DNA from: Comamonadaceae bacterium
Lineage (GTDB): Bacteria; Pseudomonadota; Gammaproteobacteria; Burkholderiales; Burkholderiaceae_C
Length of the DNA stretch: 64,000 bases
Reading direction: 5' to 3'
Assembly (NCBI GenBank): GCA_027486755.1
Contig: JAIXOM010000011.1
Span: 34,732 to 98,731 of the forward strand
Below, piece after piece: positions 27,804 to 36,933 of the stretch; positions within the stretch are counted from its first letter, which is position 1, and the number at the start of each line of letters is the position of its first letter. The position numbers were made by a program, and so were the translations under genes. A model generated the notes under the pieces. That model saw nothing but the letters and a program-made list of their open reading frames with translations. It did no database searches and was not told the DNA's origin.

Positions 27804-28922
27804 TTATTTTGCCTGTGCGCTGTTGAGCGCAGCCTCATCGCCGGCAAGCCGTGTGGCGCCGCGCTGTAGCGCCGCGTGGCGCTGCGCTTTGGGCAGCTCG
27901 GCCAGGCGCCGAACCTCTTGGTAAAAAGCGGGCCAGTTGCCGACGCGGTGCCACAGTTGCTCAAAGCCGGGGGTGAGGTCTTCATACTCGGCCAGCGCAC
28001 CTAGCCTGGCATTGTTGAGACCGGCCACCCAACGGTCGTAGCCCGCGTAGCCGCCCCAGCCGGCCTTGAGCGCCTCGTAGTCACGCACAAAGCCTTGGTG
28101 GGCGCTGCGGCGGGCCTGCTGCAAATTCGGGTCGTTCGGATCTTGCCGGTCGGCGCCCGCTTTGTGGCTTTGATAGAGGCCGTGCAGCTCTCGCCGCAGT
28201 TGCAGGGCCAGGTGGCGCCACTGACGGCGCCGGCCATCGGTCAGGGCATGCTCGGCGCGCACCGCATCGCTGGCCTGGGCCAGCCAGGCCTGGCCGCCCA
28301 GACGTTCGACTGCGGTGGCAAACGACTCATTGAAGGCGGTGTCGCCGGCCACGTAAACCACCTGGTGCGCCAGCTCGTGGAAGATCAGCCGGGCCAGATC
28401 GGCCTCCGGGTAGGCGGCAAAGGTATTGAGCAAGGGGTCACCGCCGGCCCAGTTAAGCCAGCCCAGGGTGGAGTAGGCAGGCACCGGCAGCACCGCTGTC
28501 TCTAGCCCCTGGGTCGCCAGGCGCGCAGCTTCCTGCCTGGCCTGCGCCTCGTCAAAATAGCCCTTGTAGGTGACGCAGCCCGCTACCGGGAAGCACCACT
28601 GCTGCAATTGCAGGGAGTCTGGTGGCGCAGCCACCACGTTCCAGACCGCCGCCGGTCTGCCCAGGTCGGCATAGCTGCGGTAGCTGGCGTTGTCGGGCAG
28701 GTGCAGCTCGCGCGAGGCGAACGCGCGTATGCGGGCGATCAATTGCAGCCGCTGCTTGAGCGCCGGCGGGCTGGCCTCGTCGGCCAGCCAGTGTTCGATC
28801 GGCCGGGCCGCATGCATCAGGCTGAGGTGGCCACTGACCGATTGCCAGTAGTAGCCGACGCTGGTGCAGCCGGCGAGCAGCGGCAGCAGCGCGATCAATC
28901 CGCCTTGCAGCCAGCGCTTCAT
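27804..28922 (-). CDS. Putative zinc aminopeptidase lipoprotein
   Basis: 372 residues. The signal peptide ends in a lipobox, LAGC with Cys19, so the protein should be an outer- or inner-membrane lipoprotein facing the periplasm. HELAHQ at 182-187 supplies a gluzincin HExxH motif and NESFATAVE downstream a candidate third zinc ligand. The family (a domain of unknown function annotated as putative aminopeptidase in proteobacteria) is conserved but its substrate is unproven. The start codon overlaps the stop of the molybdopterin enzyme (ATGA), so the two are coupled. Confidence 0.85.
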   Translation of the reverse strand: MKRWLQGGLIALLPLLAGCTSVGYYWQSVSGHLSLMHAARPIEHWLADEASPPALKQRLQLIARIRAFASRELHLPDNASYRSYADLGRPAAVWNVVAAPPDSLQLQQWCFPVAGCVTYKGYFDEAQARQEAARLATQGLETAVLPVPAYSTLGWLNWAGGDPLLNTFAAYPEADLARLIFHELAHQVVYVAGDTAFNESFATAVERLGGQAWLAQASDAVRAEHALTDGRRRQWRHLALQLRRELHGLYQSHKAGADRQDPNDPNLQQARRSAHQGFVRDYEALKAGWGGYAGYDRWVAGLNNARLGALAEYEDLTPGFEQLWHRVGNWPAFYQEVRRLAELPKAQRHAALQRGATRLAGDEAALNSAQAK

Positions 28923-30994
28923 GGTCGGGCGAGCTCCACTTCGACCAGGCAGTCGTAAAAGGTCGGCGCGCGCCCCAGGTCGGTCAGGCGCTGGCTGGTC
29001 AATTCATTGACATTGGTGCCGCGCAAACCCATCTTGCGCCACCAGATGCCCAGCCCCACCACCAGGCCGGGCCTTGCGCGGTCGCTCACCCGGGCTTTGC
29101 AGTGGTAGCTGCCGCGGTCGTTGTAGACGCGCACGGTGGCACCGTCGACGATCTGCCGGGCATCCGCGTCCTGGCTGTGGATTTCCAGCACCGGCTCGGT
29201 TTCGATATCGCGCAGGCTGGTGACGTTGACGAAGGTGGAGTTAAGAAAGTTACGCGCTGGCGGCGAGATCATGGCCAAGCGGTAGCGCTCGCTGCTGCCC
29301 GGGGCCTCCGCATTGGGCAGGTGATCGGGCAGGCCGTCCAGGCCCCGATCGGCCAGGCGCTGGCTGAAAAATTCGCACTTGCCGCTGGGCGTGGGAAAGC
29401 CGCCCTCGGCAAAGGGTGCGTCTGGAATGTTCAGGCTGGTAAAGCCCTGGCTGAGCAATGCTTCAAAGTCGACCTGCGCGCCAAAAGCCGCCTTGCAAAG
29501 CGTCAGGTCGTCATCGGCATAACAGGGGTCGTCAAAGCCCATGCGCTGCGCCAGCTGCCTGAAGATCTCGCTGTTGCTGCGCGCTTGCCCCAGCGGCGCA
29601 ATCGCCGGCCGGTTGAGCAGCACATCGGAATGGCCGTAACTCAGGTGGATGTCCCAATGCTCGAGCTGGGTGGTGGCCGGCAGCACATAGTCTGCATGGT
29701 CGGCGGTATCGGTCATGAAGTGCTCGAGCACCACCGTGAAAAGCTCAGGCCGCAGGAAGCCTTGCGCCACCTTGGCCGATTCGGGTGCCACCGCCAGCGG
29801 GTTGCTGTTGTAGACGATCAGGGCCTCAATGCGCGGGCCGAAGTCGGCGCTGGCCGGGCGCAGCAGGTCGTCGCCGATGGTGCTCATATTGATCACCCGG
29901 CTCGCTGAGCGGCGCAGGTCGGGGCGCTGCAGTGCAGCGTGCTGCACCGGGTAGTGGCCCGAGCTGGACATCAGCAGGCCGCCGCCGGCTTGCCGCCAGG
30001 CGCCTACCAAGGCCGGCAGGCAGGCCACTGCGCGGGTGGCATTACCGCCGCCGCGCACCCGCTGCATGCCGTAGTTCAGGCGTATTGCTGCTGGACTCAG
30101 GCTGCCGTAGTCGCGGGCCAGCTGCCGGATCTGCTCGACCGGCAAGCCGCAAACCGCGGCCGCACGTTCGGGCGGCCACTGCAGTGCCCGTTCACGCAGG
30201 GCGGGCCAGCCCAAGGTGTGACGGGCGATGTAGTCGTGGTCCAGCCAGTCGTGCACGATCAGCTCGTGCATCAGGGACAGCGCCAGGGCCGCGTCGGTGC
30301 CGGGCAGCAACTGCAGATGCTCGTGGCATTTGTCGGCGGTTTCGGTGCGGCGCGGGTCGATGCAGACCAGCTTGGCGCCATCGCGCTTGGCCTGCTGGGC
30401 CAGCCGCCAGAAGTGCAGATTGCTGCCGATCGAGTTGCTGCCCCAAATCAGGATCAGCCGGCTGCTGGCAAAGTGTTCGACCTTCATGCCCACCTTGCCG
30501 CCCAGGGTATGCGTCAGCCCCTCAGCGCCGGCCGAGGCGCAGATGGTGCGGTCGAGCTCGCTGGCGCCGAGTTGCTTGAAAAAGCGCGCGGCCATGGACT
30601 CACCCTGCACCATGCCCATGGTGCCGGCATAGCTGTAGGGCAAGATGGCCTGTGGATCGCGCGCAGCGATGGCAGCGAGCCGGCCGGCGATGTCATCGAG
30701 CGCCTCGTCCCAGCTGGCCGGAGCGAATTGGCCGCTGCCCTTGGCTCCGCTGCGTTTGAGCGGCTGCAGCACCCGTTCGGGGTGGTAGGTGCGTTCGGTG
30801 TAGCGGGAAACCTTGGTGCATAGCGTGCCTGCGGTGTGGCTGTGATCTGGGTTGCCGTGCACCTGGACGGCGCGGCCTTCGATCACCGTGGTCAGCAAGG
30901 CGCAGGTATCCGGGCAGTCGTGCGGGCAGGCGCCGGCCACAGTTGTCGGCAGCGTGCTTGGTCTTTGGCCTGTGGTCTCGGGCATGCGGTCCAT
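28919..30994 (-). CDS. Molybdopterin-dependent oxidoreductase (formate dehydrogenase/DMSO reductase superfamily)
   Basis: 691 residues. N-terminal Fe-S motif C23, C27, C31 and C59 (ACPHDCPDTC and GTLCTKV), then KVSRYTERTYHPERVLQPLKR, IWGSNSIGSNLHFW and CIDPRRTETADKC of the MGD-binding domains, and a C-terminal cap RVYNDRGSYHCKARVSDRAR. No Tat or Sec signal is visible, so it is probably cytoplasmic. It belongs to the large group of anaerobic-dehydrogenase-like proteins common in aerobic Burkholderiales with unknown electron donor. Possible second start at ATG 30985. No electron-transfer subunit is adjacent. Confidence 0.88.
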   Translation of the reverse strand: MDRMPETTGQRPSTLPTTVAGACPHDCPDTCALLTTVIEGRAVQVHGNPDHSHTAGTLCTKVSRYTERTYHPERVLQPLKRSGAKGSGQFAPASWDEALDDIAGRLAAIAARDPQAILPYSYAGTMGMVQGESMAARFFKQLGASELDRTICASAGAEGLTHTLGGKVGMKVEHFASSRLILIWGSNSIGSNLHFWRLAQQAKRDGAKLVCIDPRRTETADKCHEHLQLLPGTDAALALSLMHELIVHDWLDHDYIARHTLGWPALRERALQWPPERAAAVCGLPVEQIRQLARDYGSLSPAAIRLNYGMQRVRGGGNATRAVACLPALVGAWRQAGGGLLMSSSGHYPVQHAALQRPDLRRSASRVINMSTIGDDLLRPASADFGPRIEALIVYNSNPLAVAPESAKVAQGFLRPELFTVVLEHFMTDTADHADYVLPATTQLEHWDIHLSYGHSDVLLNRPAIAPLGQARSNSEIFRQLAQRMGFDDPCYADDDLTLCKAAFGAQVDFEALLSQGFTSLNIPDAPFAEGGFPTPSGKCEFFSQRLADRGLDGLPDHLPNAEAPGSSERYRLAMISPPARNFLNSTFVNVTSLRDIETEPVLEIHSQDADARQIVDGATVRVYNDRGSYHCKARVSDRARPGLVVGLGIWWRKMGLRGTNVNELTSQRLTDLGRAPTFYDCLVEVELARP

Positions 30995-31009
30995 CTTGAA
31001 AAAAGCCTG

Positions 31010-31678
31010 TCAGTTGCGCGGGCCCGGGGCGCCGGTATAGGCGCCAGCCAGTTCCTGGAGGTGGGCGCGCTGCTCTTGGGCCATGTAAGGCGCCAGCAGG
31101 CCCAGCACATGGCTGGCACCGCGCAGCAGGGCTGCCTGCGCGTGCTCGGGCTCGAGTGCGCGGCGCGGGTCGCAGACATATTCAAAGCTCAGCCAGTAAG
31201 TCAGCAGCACCACCATGCTGGTGGCGGTAGGCGGCACATCGCTGGCTTGCATGTTCAGGCCTTGCCGGCGCAGCGCGGCCAGCAGGTCCTTGAGCGCGCC
31301 GATCAGCTGCTGGATCAGCGTTTGCAACTGGTTCTCCAGCTGGCGGTTGCGGCTGAGCAAGTCGTTGAGGTTACGGTAGAGAAATCGATAATCCCACAGG
31401 CCCTCGAACAGCGAGTGCATGAAGAACCAGGCGTCTTCCACGTCGCGAACCTCGGTGGCGGCGGCCAGCAGGGGGGCTAGGGCCTGCTGATGACGCTCGA
31501 ACAGGGCGTTGACCAGTTCGTCCTTGGCCGGGTAGTGGTAGTAGAGATTGCCTGGGCTGATGCCCAGTTCGGCCGAGATGGCCGTGGTCGAGACATGCGG
31601 CTCGCCGAAGCGGTTGAACATCTCCAGCGCGGTCTCCAGGATGCGCTGTGCGGTGCGGCGAGGCGCTTTCCTGATCAT
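31010..31678 (-). CDS. TetR/AcrR family transcriptional regulator
   Basis: 222 residues. The N-terminal helix-turn-helix is standard: AQRILETALEMFNRFGEPHV, then STTAISAELGISPGNLYYHY and the K-x-E-L-V linker. The C-terminal ligand domain has hydrophobic helices and an aromatic cluster (EDAWFFMHSLFEGLWDYRFL) that matches a subgroup regulating fatty-acid or PHA related genes in some annotations. It sits 16 bases downstream of nothing it obviously controls; the molybdopterin gene begins 16 bases after its stop and may be co-transcribed. Confidence 0.88.
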   Translation of the reverse strand: MIRKAPRRTAQRILETALEMFNRFGEPHVSTTAISAELGISPGNLYYHYPAKDELVNALFERHQQALAPLLAAATEVRDVEDAWFFMHSLFEGLWDYRFLYRNLNDLLSRNRQLENQLQTLIQQLIGALKDLLAALRRQGLNMQASDVPPTATSMVVLLTYWLSFEYVCDPRRALEPEHAQAALLRGASHVLGLLAPYMAQEQRAHLQELAGAYTGAPGPRN

Positions 31679-31777
31679 GCGGTGTTTCCGTGGCTGCGAT
31701 CGGTGTGGTGCACTCTAACCCAGCCTTATCCGCTTTGCATAGGATGTCGGCTTGAAAGCCAGGCTGTGTTGCTTGCC

Positions 31778-32284
31778 TCAGCCCGCTTTGCTGCGTACGG
31801 CTTTTTTAGCCCCTGCCCGGCGCAAAGCGGGCTTGGTTGCAGCCTTGTCGGCCGCGGCTGAGCGGCTGGCTCTGGGACGCTGCGCGGCCTTTTGCAGAGC
31901 CTGCACCTGAGCTTCCAGGTTCAGCACCCGCTGACTGAGCAATTGCAGTTCCTGGGCCGATGGGACACCCAGGCCGCCCAGAGCACGGGCCACCCTGTCT
32001 TCAAAAATCGACTCCAGCTTGCCCCATTGCTGACCAGCCTTTGCGCTCAGGCCACCGGCCATTTCAGTGATCCGCTCGGTCGCTTCGGCCATGCGCTCCT
32101 GGGCCACGGCCTGGGTCTTTCTCTGCAAATTGACCCCATCCTGTACCAGGGCCTCGAACACCTTGCCGCCTTCCTGTTGGGCCTTGGCAAAAGCCCCTAA
32201 GCCAGCCAGCCAGATCTGCTGGGCCGATTCACGCACCCGTTCGGCGGCCTCGGTGCCGGTCGTGTCCTGTTTTTTGCTTGCCAT
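31778..32284 (-). CDS. Phasin family protein (PHA granule-associated, PhaF/PhaI-like)
   Basis: 168 residues from ATG 32284 behind AAGGAG. The first 110 residues form an amphipathic helical phasin domain (SAQQIWLAGLGAFAKAQQEG, GGKVFEALVQDGVNLQRKTQ) and a heptad-rich stretch (LLSQRVLNLEAQVQALQKAA) that could oligomerise. The tail, roughly residues 133-168, is Ala/Lys/Arg rich (RASRSAAADKAATKPALRRA), resembling the histone-like tail of PhaF that tethers PHA granules to DNA. A PhaR-like box and a TTGACA lie upstream. Confidence 0.88.
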   Translation of the reverse strand: MASKKQDTTGTEAAERVRESAQQIWLAGLGAFAKAQQEGGKVFEALVQDGVNLQRKTQAVAQERMAEATERITEMAGGLSAKAGQQWGKLESIFEDRVARALGGLGVPSAQELQLLSQRVLNLEAQVQALQKAAQRPRASRSAAADKAATKPALRRAGAKKAVRSKAG

Positions 32285-32420
32285 GATGCACTCCTTCGAG
32301 CTGAGACTGTATCGCCTTGCTATGCCTGATCCCACACCTATCGCCCAAAGAGTACGACTTTTTGAGTCGATAGGCGGCGGCAGAACGGTTTTTGCCTTGG
32401 TCGGCCCGCCGCCGAGGTTT

Positions 32421-32443
32421 TTGTGCTTTGCACAAACTGTCAA
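32421..32443 (-). promoter_or_regulatory. PhaR-like box and -35 element in the phasin promoter region
   Basis: TTGTGCTTTGCACAA (32421-32435) is a perfect inverted repeat with the TGC-N3-GCA core reported for PhaR operators in Paracoccus. On the minus strand a consensus TTGACA -35 (32443-32438) is followed immediately by the box, so a bound repressor would block the spacer. The expected -10 position (about 32420-32415) is a poor match, which lowers confidence in the promoter itself. The other gene transcribed from this gap is the regulator at 32464. Confidence 0.55.
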
Positions 32444-32463
32444 ATTCAGTCGTATCATAAGGA

Positions 32464-32820
32464 ATGTCGAATTCAGTACACCAATCCGCCATCTACCTGC
32501 GTTTTCTCAATTTGGCGCGGGCCATACGCGAACTGCCCGATGCGCCAGACTTAGATCCGGTGGAAGAGCGACTGCTCAATCTCTTTGCCTCGGTTTGGTA
32601 CCACGATCAGAAAATCACGGTGCTTCAAGCCATGGGCATGTCCACGGACATCTCGTCGACCACCGCGCACCGGCGCTTGAAGTCCTTACGCGCCAAAGGC
32701 ATGATCTCTTTGGCTGCGGACGAGACCGACAACCGGGTCAAGTATGTACAGCCCACCGCTTTGGCCAACCGTTATTTTGCGCAGATGGGCCAGTGCATAG
32801 AGCAGGCACGTACGCCGTAA
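32464..32820 (+). CDS. Small winged-helix transcriptional regulator, divergent from phasin
   Basis: 118 residues. The pattern VEERLLNLFASVWYHDQKIT, then SSTTAHRRLKSLRAKGMISL and DNRVKYVQPTALANRYF looks like a MarR-like winged helix: a recognition helix (STTAHRRL) followed by a beta wing with NRVKYV. It has no ligand domain. The start ATG has AAGGA directly adjacent, an unusually tight spacing, and the TATCAT at 32453-32458 would give an almost leaderless transcript. Its shared promoter region with the phasin suggests local regulation (inference). Confidence 0.75.
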   Translation: MSNSVHQSAIYLRFLNLARAIRELPDAPDLDPVEERLLNLFASVWYHDQKITVLQAMGMSTDISSTTAHRRLKSLRAKGMISLAADETDNRVKYVQPTALANRYFAQMGQCIEQARTP

Positions 32821-32955
32821 ACCCTTCTTGGGCCGTTTTAGAGCCGGCGATCGAAGCCGCGTTTTACTGACCAAGCGGGTAAGGATCGGCGCTGGCACCT
32901 CTAGAATCCCGGAGTCGAGCCAGACCCGGGGGTCTGGCCAAGTTCGGGATGTTTC

Positions 32956-34026
32956 ATGACCCTGCTCGTGACCGGCGGCGCCGGCTTTATCGGCGGCAAC
33001 TTCGTGCTCGACTGGCTCGCGCAGCCTGAGGCCGAGCCCGTCGTCAACCTTGACAAGCTCACCTATGCAGGCAATCTGGAGACTCTGGCCAGCCTGCACG
33101 GCGACACCCGCCACCATTTTGTGCGGGGCGATATTGCCGATCAGGCCTTGATGGCGCAACTGCTGGCCGACCACCAGCCCCGGGCGGTCATCAATTTTGC
33201 GGCCGAATCGCATGTGGACCGCTCGATTCTGGGCCCCGAGACCTTCGTGCAGACCAATGTGGTGGGCAGCTTTCGCCTGCTCGAAGCGGTGCGTCATTAT
33301 TGGGGTTCGCTGCAGGGCGCAGCACGCGCGGATTTTCGCTTCCTGCATGTGTCGACCGACGAGGTCTATGGCTCCCTGGGGCCCGGCGATGCGGCCTTTA
33401 CCGAGGACCACCGCTATGAGCCCAACAGCCCCTATTCGGCCAGCAAGGCCGCCAGCGATCATTTGGTGCGCGCCTACCACCATACCTATGGCCTGCCGGT
33501 GCTGACCACCAACTGCAGCAACAACTATGGCCCCTTCCATTTTCCGGAAAAACTGATTCCCCTGATGATCGTCAATGCGCTGGCCGGCAAGCCCCTGCCG
33601 GTTTACGGCGATGGCTTGCAGGTGCGCGATTGGCTGTATGTGAAGGACCATTGCAGCGCCATCTGCCGGGTGCTGCAGGCCGGTCGGGTGGGGCAGGTCT
33701 ACAACGTAGGCGGCTGGAACGAAAAAGCCAATATCGAGATCGTGCACACGGTTTGCCAGTTGCTCGACGAGTTGCGACCGCGTTCCGACGGGCAGTCCTA
33801 TGGCACACAGATCACCCATGTGACTGACCGGCCTGGCCATGACCGGCGCTATGCGATCGACGCCAGCCGCCTGCACCAGGAACTGGGCTGGAAGCCGGCC
33901 GAGACCTTCGACAGCGGCATCCGCAAAACCGTGCGCTGGTACCTGGACCATCCGGGTTGGGTGGAGCGGGTGCAAAGCGGCGCCTACCGTGAATGGGTAC
34001 AGACCCAATACGGGGCGGCCGCGTGA
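32956..34026 (+). CDS. rfbB: dTDP-glucose 4,6-dehydratase
   Basis: 356 residues. Second step of dTDP-L-rhamnose synthesis. Extended SDR with GGAGFIGGNFVLDWL at the N-terminus (NAD+), AAESHVDRSI, the VSTDEVYGSL motif with the catalytic Asp-Glu pair, and YSASKAASDHLVRAYHHTYG supplying Tyr-x-x-x-Lys. First of the operon rfbB-rfbD-rfbA-rfbC; a TAGAAT at 32902-32907 may be its -10 box, and a hairpin of seven base pairs lies at 32920-32937 in the leader. The stop overlaps the rfbD start. Confidence 0.97.
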   Translation: MTLLVTGGAGFIGGNFVLDWLAQPEAEPVVNLDKLTYAGNLETLASLHGDTRHHFVRGDIADQALMAQLLADHQPRAVINFAAESHVDRSILGPETFVQTNVVGSFRLLEAVRHYWGSLQGAARADFRFLHVSTDEVYGSLGPGDAAFTEDHRYEPNSPYSASKAASDHLVRAYHHTYGLPVLTTNCSNNYGPFHFPEKLIPLMIVNALAGKPLPVYGDGLQVRDWLYVKDHCSAICRVLQAGRVGQVYNVGGWNEKANIEIVHTVCQLLDELRPRSDGQSYGTQITHVTDRPGHDRRYAIDASRLHQELGWKPAETFDSGIRKTVRWYLDHPGWVERVQSGAYREWVQTQYGAAA

Positions 34027-34922
34027 AGATCTTGCTCTTGGGCAAGGGCGGGCAGGTGGGCTGGGAACTGCAGCGCAGCCTAGCGCCCCTGGGCTCGGTG
34101 CTGGCGCTGGACTTTGACAGCACCGAGGGCTGCGGCGATTTCACAAGGCCTGAAGCTCTGGCCGCCACTGTGCGCGACTACGCGCCGCAGATCATCGTCA
34201 ATGCCGCAGCGCATACCGCGGTCGATCGGGCCGAATCCGAGCCTGAGTTGGCCCGCATGATCAACGCCACTGCGCCGGCGGCGCTGGCGCGCGAAGCCCA
34301 GGCCCTGGGCGCTTGGTTGGTGCACTACAGCACCGACTACGTCTTTGACGGCAGCGGGCAGCAGCCCTGGCGCGAGACGGATGCGCCAGCCCCGCTCAAT
34401 GTCTATGGCCAGACCAAGCTGGAGGGCGAGCGCGCCGTCCAAGCCGGCTGCGAGCGGCATCTGATTTTTCGCACCAGCTGGGTCTATGGCGCGCGCGGCA
34501 GCAATTTTGCTAAGACCATGCTGCGCCTGGCCGGCGAGCGGGATCAGTTGCAGGTGATCGATGACCAGATCGGCGCGCCCACCGGCGCCGACCTGTTGGC
34601 CGATGTCACCGCCCTGGCTGTGCGCCAGGCCATGGCCGACCAGCAGCCAGATTCATGGGCTGGGCTTTATCACCTGGCTGCAGCAGGTCAGACCTCCTGG
34701 CATGGCTATGCCAGCCATGTGATCGAGCAGGCCATGCGCTGCAAGCCTGGGCTGGGCTTGCGGGTGCGTGAGATCAAGCCGGTGGCCACCAGTGCCTTTC
34801 CCACTGCCGCCCGACGCCCCCACAACTCCCGCCTGGATACCTCGCTGATGAAAGCGCGCTTCAGCCTGAACCTGCCGCCCTGGCAGCAAGGGGTAGACCG
34901 TATGCTGGCGGAAATACTCTGA
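34023..34922 (+). CDS. rfbD: dTDP-4-dehydrorhamnose reductase
   Basis: 299 residues from GTG 34023, which overlaps the rfbB stop (GTGA). The final step of dTDP-L-rhamnose formation. N-terminal nucleotide site [17 protein letters not shown], then [37 protein letters not shown] and [14 protein letters not shown] with the catalytic Tyr-x-x-x-Lys. Order B-D-A-C matches many Burkholderiales. Confidence 0.96.
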   Translation: MKILLLGKGGQVGWELQRSLAPLGSVLALDFDSTEGCGDFTRPEALAATVRDYAPQIIVNAAAHTAVDRAESEPELARMINATAPAALAREAQALGAWLVHYSTDYVFDGSGQQPWRETDAPAPLNVYGQTKLEGERAVQAGCERHLIFRTSWVYGARGSNFAKTMLRLAGERDQLQVIDDQIGAPTGADLLADVTALAVRQAMADQQPDSWAGLYHLAAAGQTSWHGYASHVIEQAMRCKPGLGLRVREIKPVATSAFPTAARRPHNSRLDTSLMKARFSLNLPPWQQGVDRMLAEIL

Positions 34923-34929
34923 GAACTCC

Positions 34930-35817
34930 ATGACCACACCTCGCAAAGGCATCATCCTGGCCGGCGGCTCCGGCACCCGGCTTTATCCGGTGACCCAGGC
35001 TGTCTCCAAGCAATTGCTGCCGATTTACGACAAGCCGATGATTTATTACCCGCTGAGCACCCTGATGCTGGCCGGGCTGCGCGACATCCTGATTATTTCC
35101 ACTCCGCAGGACACGCCGCGCTTTGCCGAACTTCTCGGCGATGGCAGCCAGTGGGGTTTGTCGCTCAGCTATGCGGTACAGCCCAGCCCCGACGGGCTGG
35201 CCCAGGCCTTCACCATTGGCCGCGATTTTGTCGGTAGCGGTGATTCGGCGCTGATTCTGGGCGACAACATTTTTTATGGGCATGACCTTGAGGCCCAGCT
35301 GCGCGTGAGCAATGAGCGTCGATCCGGCGCCACCGTGTTTGCCTACCATGTGCAGGATCCGCAGCGCTATGGCGTGGTGCAGTTTGACGCGCAGCGCCGG
35401 GCGGTCAGTATCGAGGAAAAGCCGGCCCGCCCGGCCTCCAATTACGCCGTCACCGGCCTGTACTTTTACGATAACCAAGTGCTCGATATTGCCGCGAATA
35501 TGAAACCCTCGGCCCGTGGTGAGCTCGAAATTACCGACGTCAACAGGGTCTACCTGGAGCGCGGCGAGCTCAATGTCGAGGTCATGGGCAGGGGCATGGC
35601 TTGGCTCGACACCGGCACCCATGAATCATTGCTTGAGGCCGGACAATTTATCGCCACCATCGAGCATCGACAAGGTCTGAAAATCGCTTGTCCTGAAGAA
35701 CTCGCCTTTCGCAAGGCTTATATCGACGCCGAGCAACTCGAAAAGCTGGCCCGGCCCATGCTCAAGAACGGCTATGGCCGCTACCTGATGCAGATCTTGC
35801 AGAACACGGTGTATTGA
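34930..35817 (+). CDS. rfbA: Glucose-1-phosphate thymidylyltransferase
   Basis: 295 residues. First step of dTDP-rhamnose synthesis: glucose-1-phosphate plus dTTP to dTDP-glucose. The nucleotidyltransferase signature [20 protein letters not shown] is followed by [26 protein letters not shown] and [18 protein letters not shown], all in place. Eight bases separate it from rfbD, and rfbC follows three bases after its stop. Confidence 0.97.
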   Translation: MTTPRKGIILAGGSGTRLYPVTQAVSKQLLPIYDKPMIYYPLSTLMLAGLRDILIISTPQDTPRFAELLGDGSQWGLSLSYAVQPSPDGLAQAFTIGRDFVGSGDSALILGDNIFYGHDLEAQLRVSNERRSGATVFAYHVQDPQRYGVVQFDAQRRAVSIEEKPARPASNYAVTGLYFYDNQVLDIAANMKPSARGELEITDVNRVYLERGELNVEVMGRGMAWLDTGTHESLLEAGQFIATIEHRQGLKIACPEELAFRKAYIDAEQLEKLARPMLKNGYGRYLMQILQNTVY

Positions 35818-35820
35818 TCC

Positions 35821-36366
35821 ATGAAGGTCACGCCCGCTGCAGTACCCGACGTCTTGCTGATTGAACCCAGGGTATTTGGTGATGCCCGAGGTTTCTTTTT
35901 TGAAAGCTTCAATCGGCTCGCTTTTGCCCAGGCCACTGGACTGGCGCTGGATTTTGTGCAGGATAACCACAGCCGCAGCAGCCGCGGCGTACTGCGGGGT
36001 CTGCACTACCAGATCGAGCAGCCACAAGGCAAGCTCGTCCGGGTGGTGCGCGGCTGTGTCTTTGATGTGGCTGTTGACCTGCGGCGCAGTTCCCCCTATT
36101 TCGGTCGTTGGGTTGGTTTTGAGTTGTCTGAGGACAATCACCGACAACTATGGATCCCCCCGGGTTTTGCCCACGGTTTCCTAGTGCTCAGCGATATGGC
36201 GGAATTTCTTTACAAGACCACCGATTACTACGCTCCGGCGCATGAGCGATGCATACGCTGGAATGATGAGCAAATTGGTATTCAATGGCCCTTGAGCGTG
36301 CTGCCAGCCCTGTCTGATAAAGATGCTCGTGGCCTGTCTCTGGACCAAGCCCCTTGCTTTGAATAA
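35821..36366 (+). CDS. rfbC: dTDP-4-dehydrorhamnose 3,5-epimerase
   Basis: 181 residues. Cupin-fold epimerase: EPRVFGDARGFFFESFN, QDNHSRSSRGVLRGLHYQ (with the catalytic His) and IPPGFAHGFLVLSD, then YYAPAHERCIRWND. It completes the four-gene dTDP-L-rhamnose operon, which feeds O-antigen, exopolysaccharide or rhamnolipid synthesis. The 3' end and following 110 bases are noticeably more AT-rich than the rest of the region. Confidence 0.96.
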   Translation: MKVTPAAVPDVLLIEPRVFGDARGFFFESFNRLAFAQATGLALDFVQDNHSRSSRGVLRGLHYQIEQPQGKLVRVVRGCVFDVAVDLRRSSPYFGRWVGFELSEDNHRQLWIPPGFAHGFLVLSDMAEFLYKTTDYYAPAHERCIRWNDEQIGIQWPLSVLPALSDKDARGLSLDQAPCFE

Positions 36367-36391
36367 AAACCGACCCGTTGTGAATGTCATA

Positions 36392-36422
36392 TTGACTACA
36401 TATTAAGAAACTGGTTTATCAT
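36392..36422 (+). promoter_or_regulatory. Likely sigma-70 promoter of the H-NS-like gene
   Basis: TTGACT (36392-36397) and TATCAT (36417-36422) with a 19-base spacer in a locally AT-rich stretch. The AT-rich, bendable sequence is also the type H-NS proteins bind, so autoregulation is plausible. Confidence 0.5.
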
Positions 36423-36474
36423 TCTGGCCATCCGCTATTTAAGGCGGATCTTCCAAACCAATTGAGGAATTAAT

Positions 36475-36852
36475 ATGGGCAATCTGATCGATATCCAGTC
36501 GCAAATTGAAAAGCTGCAAAAGCAGGCCGCTGACATTCGCTCGCGCGAGTTCACCAGCACGGTGCAGGATATCCTGGCCAAAATGCAAGCCTTCGGCATC
36601 ACCGTCAAGGACCTGAGCGCTGGCATCAAAAAGGCGCCCAAGACCCGTGGCCGTCCGGCCGGCAACGGTAAGGTCAAAGACAAGGCGCCTGGTCGGCGTG
36701 CAGGCAAGAAGGCCGCCGGCACTTCCACGGTAGCCCCTAAGTACCAGGGCCCTAATGGCGAGACTTGGACCGGCCGTGGCCTGATGCCGCGTTGGATGGC
36801 CACATTGGTGGCCGAGGGCAAGTCCAAGGAAGACTTCGCCATCAAGAGCTGA
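36475..36852 (+). CDS. hns: H-NS family nucleoid-associated protein
   Basis: 125 residues. N-terminal coiled-coil dimerisation region (DIQSQIEKLQKQAADIRSRE), a basic linker rich in Lys/Arg/Gly (TRGRPAGNGKVKDKAPGRRA), and the C-terminal DNA-binding signature YQGPNGETWTGRGLMPRWM, including the Gly-Arg-Gly hook that enters the minor groove. The longer basic linker is typical of betaproteobacterial H-NS (BpH3/Bv3F type). An intrinsic terminator follows, so it is monocistronic, upstream of argB. Confidence 0.93.
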   Translation: MGNLIDIQSQIEKLQKQAADIRSREFTSTVQDILAKMQAFGITVKDLSAGIKKAPKTRGRPAGNGKVKDKAPGRRAGKKAAGTSTVAPKYQGPNGETWTGRGLMPRWMATLVAEGKSKEDFAIKS

Positions 36853-36890
36853 TTCGCACATCGGTCGCCGCACGGTCGTGCTGCACAATC

Positions 36891-36918
36891 GGGGCTGTTT
36901 TGAAAACAGCCCCTTTTT
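36891..36918 (+). terminator. Intrinsic terminator of the H-NS gene
   Basis: GGGGCTGTTTT, one-base loop region, AAAACAGCCCC, then TTTTTC: an eleven-base-pair stem with a T-run. Strong terminator 16 bases before argB. Confidence 0.93.
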
Positions 36919-36933
36919 CATTGTTGGTTTGCC

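Noticed and set aside
32920..32937. Seven-base-pair hairpin (CCAGACC/GGTCTGG) upstream of rfbB as a terminator or riboswitch
   Set aside because: No T-run follows and no aptamer consensus is recognisable; left as a simple leader hairpin.
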